From assembly GCF_004349065.1 (NCBI RefSeq), contig NZ_SMKZ01000002.1, positions 124,001-188,000 of the forward strand: a stretch of 64,000 nucleotides of DNA. Direction: 5' to 3'. The position numbers were made by a program, and so were the translations under genes. Source of the DNA: Jiangella asiatica. Its GTDB lineage: Bacteria; Actinomycetota; Actinomycetes; Jiangellales; Jiangellaceae. The notes below the pieces were generated by a model. The model did not search any database. It was not told the DNA's origin and saw only the letters and a program-made list of their open reading frames with translations. Shown here one piece after another: positions 1 through 8,500 of this stretch. The first letter of the stretch is position 1, and each line of letters starts with the position of its first letter.

Positions 1-301
1 GCACGACCCGCTCCACGCCGGCCTGGCGAGCCGCCCAGACCGCGTTCATGCTGTGCTCGGGCGACCGTGGGTCCATCGCGGTCAGGAGCCACAGGTCGTC
101 GACCCCGTCGAAGGCCGGAGGAAGCGAGGTCGGGTCGCCGAGATCGGCGGCGAAGACCTCGACGCCGCGCCGTTCCAACTGCGCGGACTTCGACGGGTCG
201 CGAACCAGGGCTCGCAGGGTGAGATCGGAGCCCTCGAGGGCGTCGAGAAGCGCGCTCGACACCGCGCCGTTCGCTCCGGTGATCAGGACAGTTCGGCTCA
301 T
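1..301 (-). CDS. NmrA-like NAD(P)-binding protein, 3' end outside window
   Basis: The first 100 residues are visible, read leftward from an ATG at 301. They begin MSRTVLITGANGAV, a Rossmann beta strand and glycine-rich turn, then a short-chain-type fold with an LRALVRDPSK segment after beta 2 and AADLGDP after beta 3. This matches the NmrA/SDR-a subgroup (redox-sensing or quinone-reductase-like proteins) rather than classical SDRs. The catalytic and C-terminal part lies off the window, so activity cannot be judged. The gene is divergent from a MarR-family regulator with about 120 bp between them, an arrangement common for NmrA oxidoreductases controlled by the neighbouring regulator. Confidence 0.75.
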   Translation of the reverse strand, partial: MSRTVLITGANGAVSSALLDALEGSDLTLRALVRDPSKSAQLERRGVEVFAADLGDPTSLPPAFDGVDDLWLLTAMDPRSPEHSMNAVWAARQAGVERVV

Positions 302-360
302 TGTGGTGCCTTTCGTCAGGGGTCCTGGTTCGCTGCTGTGCGGCCGGTGGGCTGCGGCCA

Positions 361-416
361 ATATTAGTAAACATTGGTGATGATCACAAAATGTGACTTA
401 CACGAAGTGATACTAT
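361..416. promoter_or_regulatory. Divergent promoter with palindromic operator candidates
   Basis: This AT-rich island lies between the NmrA-like gene and the MarR gene. It holds a perfect 5-bp dyad, GTGATgATCAC (377-387), inside a looser inverted repeat (TTAGTAAACATT against AAATGTGACTTAC). TACTAT at 411-416 is a good -10 box for the rightward gene. The GTG at 424 lies 8 nt downstream, so that transcript may be leaderless. The operator assignment to the MarR protein is inferred. Confidence 0.5.
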
Positions 417-423
417 CCAGCGG

Positions 424-915
424 GTGGTGAAAACCCCGGCCGGCGGCCGCATCGAGATGCTCGCCCGGAACCCTGACCTCGGCATCCTCGCCGCGCGATT
501 GCTGTTCGGGTTGCAGGGCGAGGTCTTCGGCCGGCTCGCGGACCGGGGGCACGGCGACGTGCGCCCGCGTCACGGGGCGGTCCTGGGCTTTCTCGACGCG
601 CGTGGCGTTCGCGCCACGGAGCTGGCCCGGCTCTCGGGTCGGCACAAGCAGATCATCGGGCGACTGGTCGACGAGCTCGAGGAGCTCGGCTACGTGAAGC
701 GCCGCCCGGACCCGGCCGACCGTCGCGCGAAGCTCGTGGTGCCGACCGAACGCGGTCTCGACGAGCAGCGCCAGGCGGACGAGATCATCGCCGAAATCGA
801 GCGACGGCACGCCGCGACGCTCGGCGAAGCTGGTTACGCGCAGCTGCGAAGCGCGCTGATGATCATCACCGATGCGGCCGCCCTGGTCGACGCGTCACCT
901 GCGTCCAGCGAGTGA
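424..915 (+). CDS. MarR-family transcriptional regulator
   Basis: The 163-residue protein has the MarR winged-helix layout. A helical N-terminus is followed by a helix-turn-helix around residues 55-85 (GVRATELARLSGRHKQII, then GRLVDELEELGYVKR) and a wing with the DPADRRAKLV signature at about 98-107. A C-terminal dimerisation helix follows. MarR proteins bind palindromes in their own divergent promoter and are released by small phenolic or oxidant ligands. GTG codons at 424 and 427 and an ATG at 457 are all possible starts; the -10 box at 411-416 favours a leaderless start at 424/427. It probably controls the divergent NmrA-like gene. Confidence 0.85.
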   Translation: MVKTPAGGRIEMLARNPDLGILAARLLFGLQGEVFGRLADRGHGDVRPRHGAVLGFLDARGVRATELARLSGRHKQIIGRLVDELEELGYVKRRPDPADRRAKLVVPTERGLDEQRQADEIIAEIERRHAATLGEAGYAQLRSALMIITDAAALVDASPASSE

Positions 916-1115
916 CGGTCGAGCTCGATCTGTCATAGCGAGGGCCATCGGACCGCCCGCGGCCGCGGATGGTGGCGCGGCGACCGCCGTCACTCTCAGT
1001 AATGGTCTCGGTGGCGACCAATCATTCCGCAATTCGGACAATCCGGATACATAACGATCAGGTAACTGTCGATCACGGTGGGGCGCATTGTGACGGATGT
1101 GAAAGGCGAGACACG

Positions 1116-1154
1116 ACTGTGGCCCCGGTCCGCAATGCGGGCCGGGGCCACAGT
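1116..1154 (-). terminator. Strong hairpin after the first protease gene
   Basis: An 18-bp stem (1116-1133 with 1137-1154) has an AAT loop and a single G-T wobble, and lies about 30 bp beyond the protease stop codon. There is no obvious U-tract, as is usual for actinobacterial terminators. Confidence 0.75.
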
Positions 1155-1182
1155 GTCGAGCTAGGTGGTGCTTATGCCTTCA

Positions 1183-3489
1183 TCAGGCCGTGGTGCCGTT
1201 GCGACGCGCCCGCAGAGCGATCGCGGCGCCACCGGCCAGCAGCAGCGCGACGCCGCCGACGATCATCCAGGTGGTGCCGGACGAACCGGTGTCGGGCAGG
1301 TCCTCGTCGCCGTCGTCGGTGCCGCCGGCGTCGCCGTCCTCGTTCGAGACGGTGAAGGTGGCAACCGCCTCGGAGTCGGACAGCTCGGGGTCGCCGCCCT
1401 CGAGGGTGGCCGTGGCGGTGACGGTGTACTCGCCCTCCGCCAGGTCCTCGGCCGGGTCGAACGTCCAGTTGCCGGCGTCATCGATCTCGAACTCGCCGGC
1501 CCACTCCTCGACGTCGTCCTCGCCCTCGGCACGGATGCCCAGGCGCGGCTGAGCCTCGTCGGACGCGGCCGCCGTGCCCTCGAGCATCAGGCCGATGGTG
1601 GCGTTCGCGAACGAGGTGCCCTCGAAGACCACGTCACCAGCGACGGTCGAGCCGTCCTCCGGCGCCGTGATGGTGACGTCCGCGGCGTTGATGCCGAGGC
1701 CCGCGACCGTGGCCTCCTGGGTCTCGCCCTCCGCGGACTGCGTGACGACGGCGTCGAACCGCACGCCGACCGGCAGGTCGCCGCTCGGGGTGATGCTCCA
1801 GGTGCCGTCCTCGGCGACCTCGGCCTCACCGTAGGCGGTCTCGCCAACGGTCAGCGCCACGGTGCCGCCGGGGTGGCCGGTACCGGTGAAGGTCGGACGA
1901 GCGTTGTCGGTGGTCTGGCCCTCGGTCGGCGAGTCGACGACCAGCTCCTCGACCTCCGGGCCCTCCTCGACCACGAAGCTGCCGGTGGTCTCGTCGGAGG
2001 TGGTGGCCTCCGACGCGCCGCTGGCGGTGTGCGAGGCGGTCGCCGTGTAGCTGTACTCGCCCGGCTCCAGCGCCTCGGTGACCTCGGCGCTCCACGAACC
2101 GTCGGCGGCGACGGCGCCCTCGACGGTCGGGCCGCCATCGATCTCGACGGTGACCGTGGCACCCGCGGCGGCCTCGACCGAACCGGAGATGGTCGGGGTC
2201 TGGCCGGTGGTGCCGCCGTCCTCCGGCGCGGTGACGCTCGGCGCGCCGACGTGGATCGACAGGCTGAAGTCGTCACCGAACAGGGTCTCGGCGTTGGCCG
2301 AACCGCTGGTGACCTGGAAGCCGCCGCCGACGTCACCGTCGGACGCGCCGCCCTCCTCGTACACCGTTGCCGGGTTCCAGTTGGTCTCGTCGCAGGTGGC
2401 GGTGCTCTGAGCGGTGGAGAAGGAGTCCACGCCCAGCGCGTAGTTGCCGGAGACGATCGAGCCGCCGGAGTCGCCGGACAGCATGCAGGCGTTGAAGATG
2501 AACGCCGTCACGTCGGCGGTCTCGCCCTCGCCGATGCCGATCGGCACGGTGTCCTCGGCGAAGAGAATCTCACCGCAGGTCCAGCCGGAGGTGGCGCCGG
2601 ACTTGCAGGCGGGCTGGCCGACGATCGGGTCGGTCGAGTCGTAGACGTTGATCGACTGGCCGTCGTCGGGAGCACCGGTGCCGCCGCCCCAGAACGCGAC
2701 CTGCGGCGGGGCGGTCCAGCCCTCCTCGGTGATGTTGAGGAGGCCACCGTCGTTGCCCTCACCCAGGTGCATCGGGCCATTCTCGCCCAGCGGGCGGTCC
2801 AGCAGCTCCGGGCCGGCCCAGTCCTCGTTGTCGAACAGCGGGGCGTCCAGCTGCAGGTGGAACCAGGGGTGGCCCTCAGGGAAGTCCGCGCCGCAGTGTC
2901 CGGCGGTGTAGTTCACCGGGGAACCGTCGGCAGCGGTGCCGTTGAAGCCTGCCGAGCAGCGGTTCGCGGCGGTGGGCGCTTCGACGTCGTCGACCGTGGC
3001 GTAGCCGTAGCCGCCCTTGAAGTCGTCCTGAGCGTAGAATTCCTGGTCCTCGGTGCCGGAGGTGTCGAGGTCGGGCAGCCCGATCTCGACGCTGGCGCCG
3101 ACCGCCTCGACGGCGGCGACGTCGGCCTCGGCGTCGACATAGACGGTCAGTTCCTGACCCTCGATGATGGATGCGTTGATGCTCACGCCGTCGGCCTCGA
3201 GCTGGGCGACGACGTCAGCGGCGACCTTGGCGGCCGCCGCGTTGGCTAGGTATTCGGCAGCGGACAGGCCGAGGTCGCGCTCGATGGCCTCGACCAGGTC
3301 GGATGGGAGCGCTTCGGCCTGGGCGGCGAACGCCTCCGCGGCAAAGGTCTGCAGGGTCTCCGTTACAGACTCCTCCTCGGCGAATGCCGCCGAGGAGGAA
3401 GCGACGACGCCTGTACCCGTCAGGGCGCAGGCAGCCAGCACTCCGGTGACCCGTGCAGCGCCACGACGGCGCAGCAGGGCTGTGCTCAC
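1183..3489 (-). CDS. Secreted S1 trypsin-like protease with Ig-like repeats and LPDTG anchor
   Basis: The 768-residue protein is read from a GTG at 3489 with GGAG upstream; reading further upstream gives no sensible signal peptide. It has a Sec signal (positive RRR, hydrophobic core, cleavage near AFA at 35-37) and a streptogrisin-like pro-region (LPSDLVEAIERDLGLS). The chymotrypsin-fold domain carries His198 (TAGHCG), Asp247 (GNDGG) and Ser341 (GDSGG). Three or so repeated Ig-like/adhesin domains follow, each opening with an ITAPEDG-type strand and containing GTW/GSW turns. The protein ends with LPDTG at 731-735, a membrane helix and RARRN. It is therefore predicted to be exported and covalently anchored to the cell wall. 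Its paralogue lies immediately upstream on the same strand. The substrate is unknown. Confidence 0.85.
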   Translation of the reverse strand: MSTALLRRRGAARVTGVLAACALTGTGVVASSSAAFAEEESVTETLQTFAAEAFAAQAEALPSDLVEAIERDLGLSAAEYLANAAAAKVAADVVAQLEADGVSINASIIEGQELTVYVDAEADVAAVEAVGASVEIGLPDLDTSGTEDQEFYAQDDFKGGYGYATVDDVEAPTAANRCSAGFNGTAADGSPVNYTAGHCGADFPEGHPWFHLQLDAPLFDNEDWAGPELLDRPLGENGPMHLGEGNDGGLLNITEEGWTAPPQVAFWGGGTGAPDDGQSINVYDSTDPIVGQPACKSGATSGWTCGEILFAEDTVPIGIGEGETADVTAFIFNACMLSGDSGGSIVSGNYALGVDSFSTAQSTATCDETNWNPATVYEEGGASDGDVGGGFQVTSGSANAETLFGDDFSLSIHVGAPSVTAPEDGGTTGQTPTISGSVEAAAGATVTVEIDGGPTVEGAVAADGSWSAEVTEALEPGEYSYTATASHTASGASEATTSDETTGSFVVEEGPEVEELVVDSPTEGQTTDNARPTFTGTGHPGGTVALTVGETAYGEAEVAEDGTWSITPSGDLPVGVRFDAVVTQSAEGETQEATVAGLGINAADVTITAPEDGSTVAGDVVFEGTSFANATIGLMLEGTAAASDEAQPRLGIRAEGEDDVEEWAGEFEIDDAGNWTFDPAEDLAEGEYTVTATATLEGGDPELSDSEAVATFTVSNEDGDAGGTDDGDEDLPDTGSSGTTWMIVGGVALLLAGGAAIALRARRNGTTA

Positions 3490-3778
3490 AGTTACTCCAA
3501 GAAAAATGTCATCGACATGGAATGACTCCGGCACTCCGTGGGTGGGGGCCACCCATGGGGCTCCGGAACCGTGAGTCACCCTACAGCACCGTTCAGACGC
3601 ATATTCAAGTACTCGCCACCTATCACGACCAATGTCACTTGTCGCCGTACCTGTCCAGATATTTGAATCCTCAACGGTCAAATCACGGGAAACGGACACT
3701 CACAGTGACGTTGACCAGCCGTCGTGAGAGCGACGAAGCCGGCGCGAGGCGCGGCCCGTTCGATCACGGGCGCACGAT

Positions 3779-3802
3779 GATCATCAACGGATGGCGACAT
3801 CA
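3779..3802 (+). repeat. 24-bp intergenic repeat, copy 1
   Basis: This 24-mer reads GATCATCAACGG then ATGGCGACATCA. It matches 6334-6357 at 21 of 24 positions and the reverse complement of 6358-6381 at 20 of 24. The copies bracket the second protease gene (3902-6172). The 3' part of this copy merges into the large hairpin at 3793-3869. Confidence 0.65.
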
Positions 3803-3869
3803 CCAGGACTTCTGGTGCTCTACCACGGATGTAAGCGTGGTGAGGCACCAGGAGTCCTGGTGACGTGCC
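3793..3869 (-). terminator. Large nested hairpin after the second protease gene
   Basis: Arms at 3793-3826 and 3837-3869 pair almost throughout around a 10-nt loop. Each arm is itself palindromic: CACCAGGActtCTGGTG in the left arm and CACCAGGAGTCCTGGTG in the right, so the DNA could also form a cloverleaf or cruciform. It sits 33 bp past the stop of the 3902-6172 gene and 300 bp before the next start, so a terminator role is likely. Confidence 0.65.
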
Positions 3870-3901
3870 GATGGCGTCGCGTCGGAAGGGGCCGGACCAG
3901 G

Positions 3902-6172
3902 TCAGCGCAGCAGGCCGCGGCGCCAGCCGGCGACGAACGCGCCGGCGGCGAGCAGGAGGACGGCGCCGAAGAGCAGCAGGTGGCTCGACCACCCAGTCTC
4001 CGCGAGGTCGCCTTCGTCCGTGTCGCCGCCGAGGTCGCCGCCGGTCCGGGCCTGTGCCCGGGTCACCTCGAACGCGACCGACCGCGAGGGCTGCGACGCG
4101 ACGTCGTCAACGGTCTGGGTGGCGATGACGACCTGCTGGCCTGGCGCCAGGGGCCCGTCGAGGCGGATCTCCCAGACGCCTTCCTCGTCGGTCCGCGCCG
4201 AGACCGCCGACGACGCGGCGGCGCTGGGGTCGCGGTCGCCGTCCGTGGTGACGCGCAGCGACACCGTGGCGCCGACCACGCCGACGCCGGTGAACGTGTG
4301 CTGCGGGCCGATTTCGTCGCCGGCACGCGGGCTGGTGATGACCGGCGGGCCGGGGGTGACGCCGATGTCGGCCACCGTGACCGAGGTGGACGCGTCCCCG
4401 GCCTCCTGGCTGAGCACGGCGTCGAACCGCCCGGCGGCAAGGCTGTCGTCGGGGGTGAGGGACCAGGTGCCGTCGTCCTGGACGGTGGCCGTGCCGTGGA
4501 CGTCGTCGCCGACGGCGAGCGTCACGGTGGCGCCGGGCTCGCCGGTGCCCTCGAACGTGGGCTGGCCGGTGCCGGCCACCTGGCCGCTCGAAGGCCAGCC
4601 GACGCTCAGCCCGGCCTGCTCCGCGACCTCGAACGTGCCCTCGACCGGCGCGGACTCCGTCACGGTGTCGCCGGTCGCCGTGCGATGGGAGACCGTGACC
4701 TCGTACTCGTACGTGCCGGGCTCGAGGGGCTCGTCGGCCGTGGCGCTCCAGCGTCCGGTCGGGCCCACCGTGGACCGCAGCGTCGGGCCGTCGTCGACAG
4801 TGACCGTGACGGTGGCCCCGGCCGCGGCCCGCACGGTGCCGGTGAGCGTGGGGGTGGCGCCGACGACGCCGTGGTCGGCCGGCGAGGTGATGACCGGCGT
4901 GCCCACGTGGATCAGCAACTCCCAGTCCTCGCCGTAGAGCGCCTCGGCGTTCTCGGTGCCGCCGGAGACGGCGTAGCCCAGGCTGACGTTCGTCTCGCCG
5001 TCGGCGCACGTGGGGCCCTGCCAGGTGGAGCCGGAGTTGATGCCCAGCGCGTAGTTGCCGACGACGACGGCGCCGCCGCTGTCGCCGGGCAGCACGCAGG
5101 TGTCGAGGACGAAGCCGGTGACCTGCTGCCCGCTGACCGGCACCGTGGTCTGCGCGTCGAGCACCCGCCCGCAGCTCCAACCGGAGGTGACACCGGCGGA
5201 GCAGGCAGGTGCGCCGGCGATGGCGTCGATCGAGTCGTACACGCGCAGCGGCTCGGCCTCGGTGGCGCTTGCCGGGCTCCACGCGGCGACCTCGGGCGCG
5301 AGCACGTCGTCGTCCTTGGTGAGCTCGATGAGGCCGGCGTCGCGGCCGTCGCCGAAGACGAAGCTGTCCGGGACGTAGGCGCCGATCTCGGGGCCGATGA
5401 GCGCGGGCCAGTCGCCGGCCGGGTCGCTGGCCAGCGGCGTGGGCGGGGTCAGCTCCTGCACCGGTGAGGTGAACAGGCCCTCGGTGCTGCCGCCGCAGTG
5501 GCCGGCGGTGAGCAGTAGCGGGTCCCCGTCGGCGTTGGTGCCGGTGAACCCGGTGGAGCAGTAGTAGTCGCTGAGCAGGTCGCTGACGGCGAACCCGGAG
5601 CCGCCGCGATGTTCGTGCTCGCCGTCCCGGGCGAACAGGCCGAGCTGCCCGACCGGCTCGCCCTCCACGGTGGCCTCGACCGGGACGACGCGCTCGGCGG
5701 CGCGGTCGATGTAGGCGAGCTTGTTCTGCGCCCGAGCGGCGGCCAGCGCGTCGGCCAGCGGATCGCCCACGTGCACCTCGGCGCCGGTAGCCTCCACGGC
5801 CGCGGCGTCGGCGCGGTCGGCGACCGCGACGTGCAGTGTGCGGCCCTCCAGCCAGGCCGAGCGGACGACGTCACCCAGGGCGGCGACCACCTGGCCGGCC
5901 TGGCGCGCCGCCGCTGCGGCGGCGAGGTACTGCTCCGGTGAGAGGTCGAGGTCGCGCCGGACCGCGTCGACGAGTCCGGCTGGCAGCTCAGCGGCGGCGG
6001 TGGTGAAGTCGGCAGGGTCGAGATCCTGCATCCGTCCGGCGGGCGCCGCGGGGGCGCTGCCGACGTCGAGCGCGGAGGCGGGAAGTGCGGCGGTCACGGG
6101 GGCCGCGACGCCGAGGCCGAGAACGCAGACCAGCGCGGTGGCGGCGCGACGTCCGAACAGTGAAGCGCTCAC
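3902..6172 (-). CDS. Secreted S1 trypsin-like protease with Ig-like repeats and LAETG anchor
   Basis: The 756-residue paralogue of the 1183-3489 protein is read from a GTG at 6172 with GGGAG upstream. It has a Sec signal ending near ASA (32-34) and a streptogrisin-type pro-region (LPAGLVDAVRRDLDLS). The protease domain has His225 (TAGHCGG), Asp278 (GRDAG) and Ser365 (GDSGG). Three Ig-like repeats follow, then LAETG at 723-727, a membrane helix and WRRGLLR. LAXTG is the signal recognised by class E sortases of high-GC actinobacteria, whereas its neighbour carries a classical LPXTG. The two genes probably arose by tandem duplication and each has its own terminator. The substrate is unknown. Confidence 0.85.
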   Translation of the reverse strand: MSASLFGRRAATALVCVLGLGVAAPVTAALPASALDVGSAPAAPAGRMQDLDPADFTTAAAELPAGLVDAVRRDLDLSPEQYLAAAAAARQAGQVVAALGDVVRSAWLEGRTLHVAVADRADAAAVEATGAEVHVGDPLADALAAARAQNKLAYIDRAAERVVPVEATVEGEPVGQLGLFARDGEHEHRGGSGFAVSDLLSDYYCSTGFTGTNADGDPLLLTAGHCGGSTEGLFTSPVQELTPPTPLASDPAGDWPALIGPEIGAYVPDSFVFGDGRDAGLIELTKDDDVLAPEVAAWSPASATEAEPLRVYDSIDAIAGAPACSAGVTSGWSCGRVLDAQTTVPVSGQQVTGFVLDTCVLPGDSGGAVVVGNYALGINSGSTWQGPTCADGETNVSLGYAVSGGTENAEALYGEDWELLIHVGTPVITSPADHGVVGATPTLTGTVRAAAGATVTVTVDDGPTLRSTVGPTGRWSATADEPLEPGTYEYEVTVSHRTATGDTVTESAPVEGTFEVAEQAGLSVGWPSSGQVAGTGQPTFEGTGEPGATVTLAVGDDVHGTATVQDDGTWSLTPDDSLAAGRFDAVLSQEAGDASTSVTVADIGVTPGPPVITSPRAGDEIGPQHTFTGVGVVGATVSLRVTTDGDRDPSAAASSAVSARTDEEGVWEIRLDGPLAPGQQVVIATQTVDDVASQPSRSVAFEVTRAQARTGGDLGGDTDEGDLAETGWSSHLLLFGAVLLLAAGAFVAGWRRGLLR

Positions 6173-6333
6173 GGACGTCTCCCGGTCCCCTTCTGTGTGA
6201 ACGATCGGCCTCGTGACGGCGGGTCCAGCCGTCCCGCTGCGCGAGTCTACCCACGGGTACGAACGGTCCAACGTTGACGTGTCAAAGGTCACCCGTATGG
6301 CCAGGTGGTGTCGGCCGCTTGAACGACGGGCTC

Positions 6334-6381
6334 GATCACCAACGGTTGGCGACGTCATGGTGTCGCCACCGGTTGACGATC
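6334..6381. repeat. 24-bp intergenic repeat, copies 2 and 3 as an inverted pair
   Basis: Copy 2 (6334-6357) and inverted copy 3 (6358-6381) abut and form an imperfect palindrome. The best-paired core is TGGCGAC and GTCGCCA, separated by 8 nt. The palindrome lies between the protease start (6172) and the zinc-finger gene stop (6408) and could terminate the latter. Confidence 0.6.
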
Positions 6382-6407
6382 ACGTGACGAGCGGTCGTGG
6401 TGGCGAG

Positions 6408-6704
6408 CTAGCCGTGCGACGGCGCCGGCGGCGCACCGTCCACCTCGAACGTCAGCTCGTCCTGGAAGCACCACCACCAGTTCTCGCCCGGCTCGAAGGA
6501 GCGGACGAGCGGGTGCTCGGGGTGCTCGTGCCAGTGCGCCGTCGCGTGCTTCCCCGGCGAGCTGTTGCAGCAGCCGACGTGGCCGCAGCTCATGCAGATG
6601 CGCAGGTGAACCCAGCGGCCGCCGTCGCGAAGGCACTCGACGCAGCCGTCACCGGACGGGCTGACGTCGCGAGCGGTGCCGAGGTGCTCGCAGGTCTGGG
6701 CCAT
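6408..6704 (-). CDS. UBP-type zinc-finger protein
   Basis: This 98-residue protein consists almost entirely of a UBP/ZnF domain. Zinc ligands visible in order are CEHL near the N-terminus, CVEC, CMSCGHVGCCN, and a His-rich helix with H-ATAHWHEHPEHPL, followed by WWWCFQDE. In eukaryotes this fold binds the ubiquitin tail. Free-standing actinobacterial copies are common and their partner is unknown. It is a complete, cytoplasmic single-domain protein. No operon partner is evident on the same strand. Confidence 0.85.
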   Translation of the reverse strand: MAQTCEHLGTARDVSPSGDGCVECLRDGGRWVHLRICMSCGHVGCCNSSPGKHATAHWHEHPEHPLVRSFEPGENWWWCFQDELTFEVDGAPPAPSHG

Positions 6705-6867
6705 CGGTCGCGGCTCCTCGTGGTCGTGCCCGTCGGGTCAACGGTCACGATAGCGAGCCGCCGGCTTCGTGAGCGCGCCGCCGACCTCATCCGCGGCCTG
6801 CCGCCGCTGCGATGAGTCCGGCGCCGCCGCGCGGTCCGTACTGCAATGAGTACGAAGGGAGCGCGCG

Positions 6868-7422
6868 ATGCGGAAGATCTTCTCCTTCCTGATGGTGACG
6901 ATGGACGGGTACGACGAGGGCCCGGCGCGGGAGTTCGATTTCTGGAACCTCGACCCGGAGTTCGATGAGTTCTCCGTCGAGCAGCTCGACGAGGCCGACA
7001 CCCTACTGTTCGGGCGGGTCACCTACGAGGGCATGGCCGAGTACTGGCCGACCGAGGGCGCCCGGGCCGACCTGCCCGAGGTGGCCGACCGGATGAACGG
7101 GTACCCGAAGCTGGTCGTCTCACGGACGCTCGAGCGGGCTGACTGGCCGGACACCCGGATCGTCCGCGACCCGGCCGGCCTCGCCGAGCTGAAACGGCAG
7201 CCCGGGAAGGACGTCGTGGTGTTCGGCAGCTCCGCGCTCACCACCTCCCTGGTGCGGCTCGGTCTCCTTGACGAGCTGCGGATCATGGTGAACCCGGTGG
7301 CACTCGGCGCCGGCCGGTCGGTGCTCGCCGGCGGCAGCCGTGGCCGGTTCCGGCTGCTGCGGACCCGAGTGTTCGACTCCGGCAACGTGCTGCTCTGCTA
7401 CCAGCCGCTGACGGCCGCCTAG
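6868..7422 (+). CDS. Dihydrofolate reductase-family (RibD C-terminal) protein
   Basis: The 184-residue protein has the DHFR/RibD_C fold. It opens with an RKIFSFLMVTMDGY strand, then LLFGRVTYEGMAEYW (nucleotide-binding turn), VVSRTLERADW, VVVFGSSALTTSLVRLGLLDELRIMVNPVALGAG, and a final FRLLRTRVFDSGNVLLCYQ strand. Members of this family (often called YyaP/YwjB-like) bind NADPH but their substrate is usually unknown; true folate reduction is unlikely because the folate-site acidic residue context is absent. AAGGGAG precedes the ATG. The gene stands alone between convergent genes. Confidence 0.85.
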   Translation: MRKIFSFLMVTMDGYDEGPAREFDFWNLDPEFDEFSVEQLDEADTLLFGRVTYEGMAEYWPTEGARADLPEVADRMNGYPKLVVSRTLERADWPDTRIVRDPAGLAELKRQPGKDVVVFGSSALTTSLVRLGLLDELRIMVNPVALGAGRSVLAGGSRGRFRLLRTRVFDSGNVLLCYQPLTAA

Positions 7423-7467
7423 TGCGCCGCGCCCCCTGCTCAGCCCCTACTCAGCTCGACTCGGCCT

Positions 7468-8496
7468 CTACTCGGCCAGCGCGAGGCCGGCCAGCCCGGC
7501 GCCGTCGAGCTCGCCGCGGGCGTAGCGCAGCCACCTGGCCCGCTCGCGGTCGTCGCCGTCTGGGTCGAGGACCTCGGCGGCCAGCTGGGCGATGTCGTCC
7601 AGGGCCCGCACACAGCGGTAGTAGGCGAGCCGGGTCCGGTCGACGTCGGCCGGTCCGTAGCCGGCGAAGAACCACTCCTGCTCGCGCCGGCCGACCGGAG
7701 CGAACCCGGGCAGCCCGCCGACGGCGAACATCAGGTCGCGCTCGCGCGGTGCCAGCGCGGCGTCGTCCCAGTCGATCAGCCAGACCCGTCCCGCGGCGCC
7801 GACAAGGACGTTGCCCAGGTGTGCGTCGGTGTGGCAGACGACGGCGGGCGGCCGCGGCCGGTCCCGCAGAGTGCGGGCCAGCGACGCCGTCCGCGCCAGC
7901 AGCGACGTGACCAGCTCCATCCCCGACCGCCACGCGGCGACGAGCTCCAGGACGAGGTCGTCGTCCCCTGCATCGACGGTGTCGAGCCGGCGGCCGACCT
8001 CCCGGATCGCCGACGCCACCGCCGTCGGGGACGGGCCCTCGGCCGGCAGGTCACCCAGCCGACGGTCCGGTAGCACAACGCCGTGCACCCGGGCCAGCAG
8101 CGAGCCGAAGGCCTGCCACTGCTCGCGGGCCATCCGTCCGTCGAGGCCGTCGGTGTCGGAGACCCACGGCAGCAGTGACAGCCGCCGTCCCTCCCGCTCC
8201 GTCCAGAGCCCACCCGACCTCGTCCGCACCGGTGCGGCGACGCCCGGGACGCCCAGCTCGGCCAGCCGGGACGACACTCGCAGGCCGGCCGGTGACCCGC
8301 CCCCGCTCCACTTCACCGCGTACCGCGACCCGTCCGCCGTCGCGCCCCGCCACACCGCCGCGGTCGTGTCGGCGCCGCCGTCGACGCGGCCCAGCGCCGT
8401 CAGCTCGACGCCGAAGTCGTCGCGGACCCAGGAGCGCAGCCGCTTGTCGGTCGGACATCCCCGCGACCCTAGGCGGACCCCGTCGGGACCCGCCAT
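7468..8496 (-). CDS. Aminoglycoside phosphotransferase-family (APH) protein
   Basis: The 342-residue protein has a protein-kinase-like APH fold. The N-lobe carries the nucleotide-binding strand with YAVKW, and the Brenner motif is CHTDAHLGN (Asp224, Asn229). The IDWDDA metal-binding motif follows. The family phosphorylates small molecules (aminoglycosides, choline, thiamine, homoserine and others), and nothing here fixes the substrate. The ATG lies 4 nt beyond the stop of the interrupted OsmC gene, so the two were probably one operon and translation here may depend on reinitiation. A GGGGG run is the only ribosome-binding candidate. Confidence 0.8.
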   Translation of the reverse strand: MAGPDGVRLGSRGCPTDKRLRSWVRDDFGVELTALGRVDGGADTTAAVWRGATADGSRYAVKWSGGGSPAGLRVSSRLAELGVPGVAAPVRTRSGGLWTEREGRRLSLLPWVSDTDGLDGRMAREQWQAFGSLLARVHGVVLPDRRLGDLPAEGPSPTAVASAIREVGRRLDTVDAGDDDLVLELVAAWRSGMELVTSLLARTASLARTLRDRPRPPAVVCHTDAHLGNVLVGAAGRVWLIDWDDAALAPRERDLMFAVGGLPGFAPVGRREQEWFFAGYGPADVDRTRLAYYRCVRALDDIAQLAAEVLDPDGDDRERARWLRYARGELDGAGLAGLALAE

Positions 8497-8500
8497 CGGA

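Noticed and set aside
1165-3249. 694-codon open frame on the plus strand
   Set aside because: Antisense shadow of the LPDTG protease. Composition is Gly/Ala/Arg/Asp with no motifs, a common artefact of the third-position GC pattern.
3791-5467. 558-codon open frame on the plus strand
   Set aside because: Antisense to the LAETG protease; same shadow pattern, no domain.
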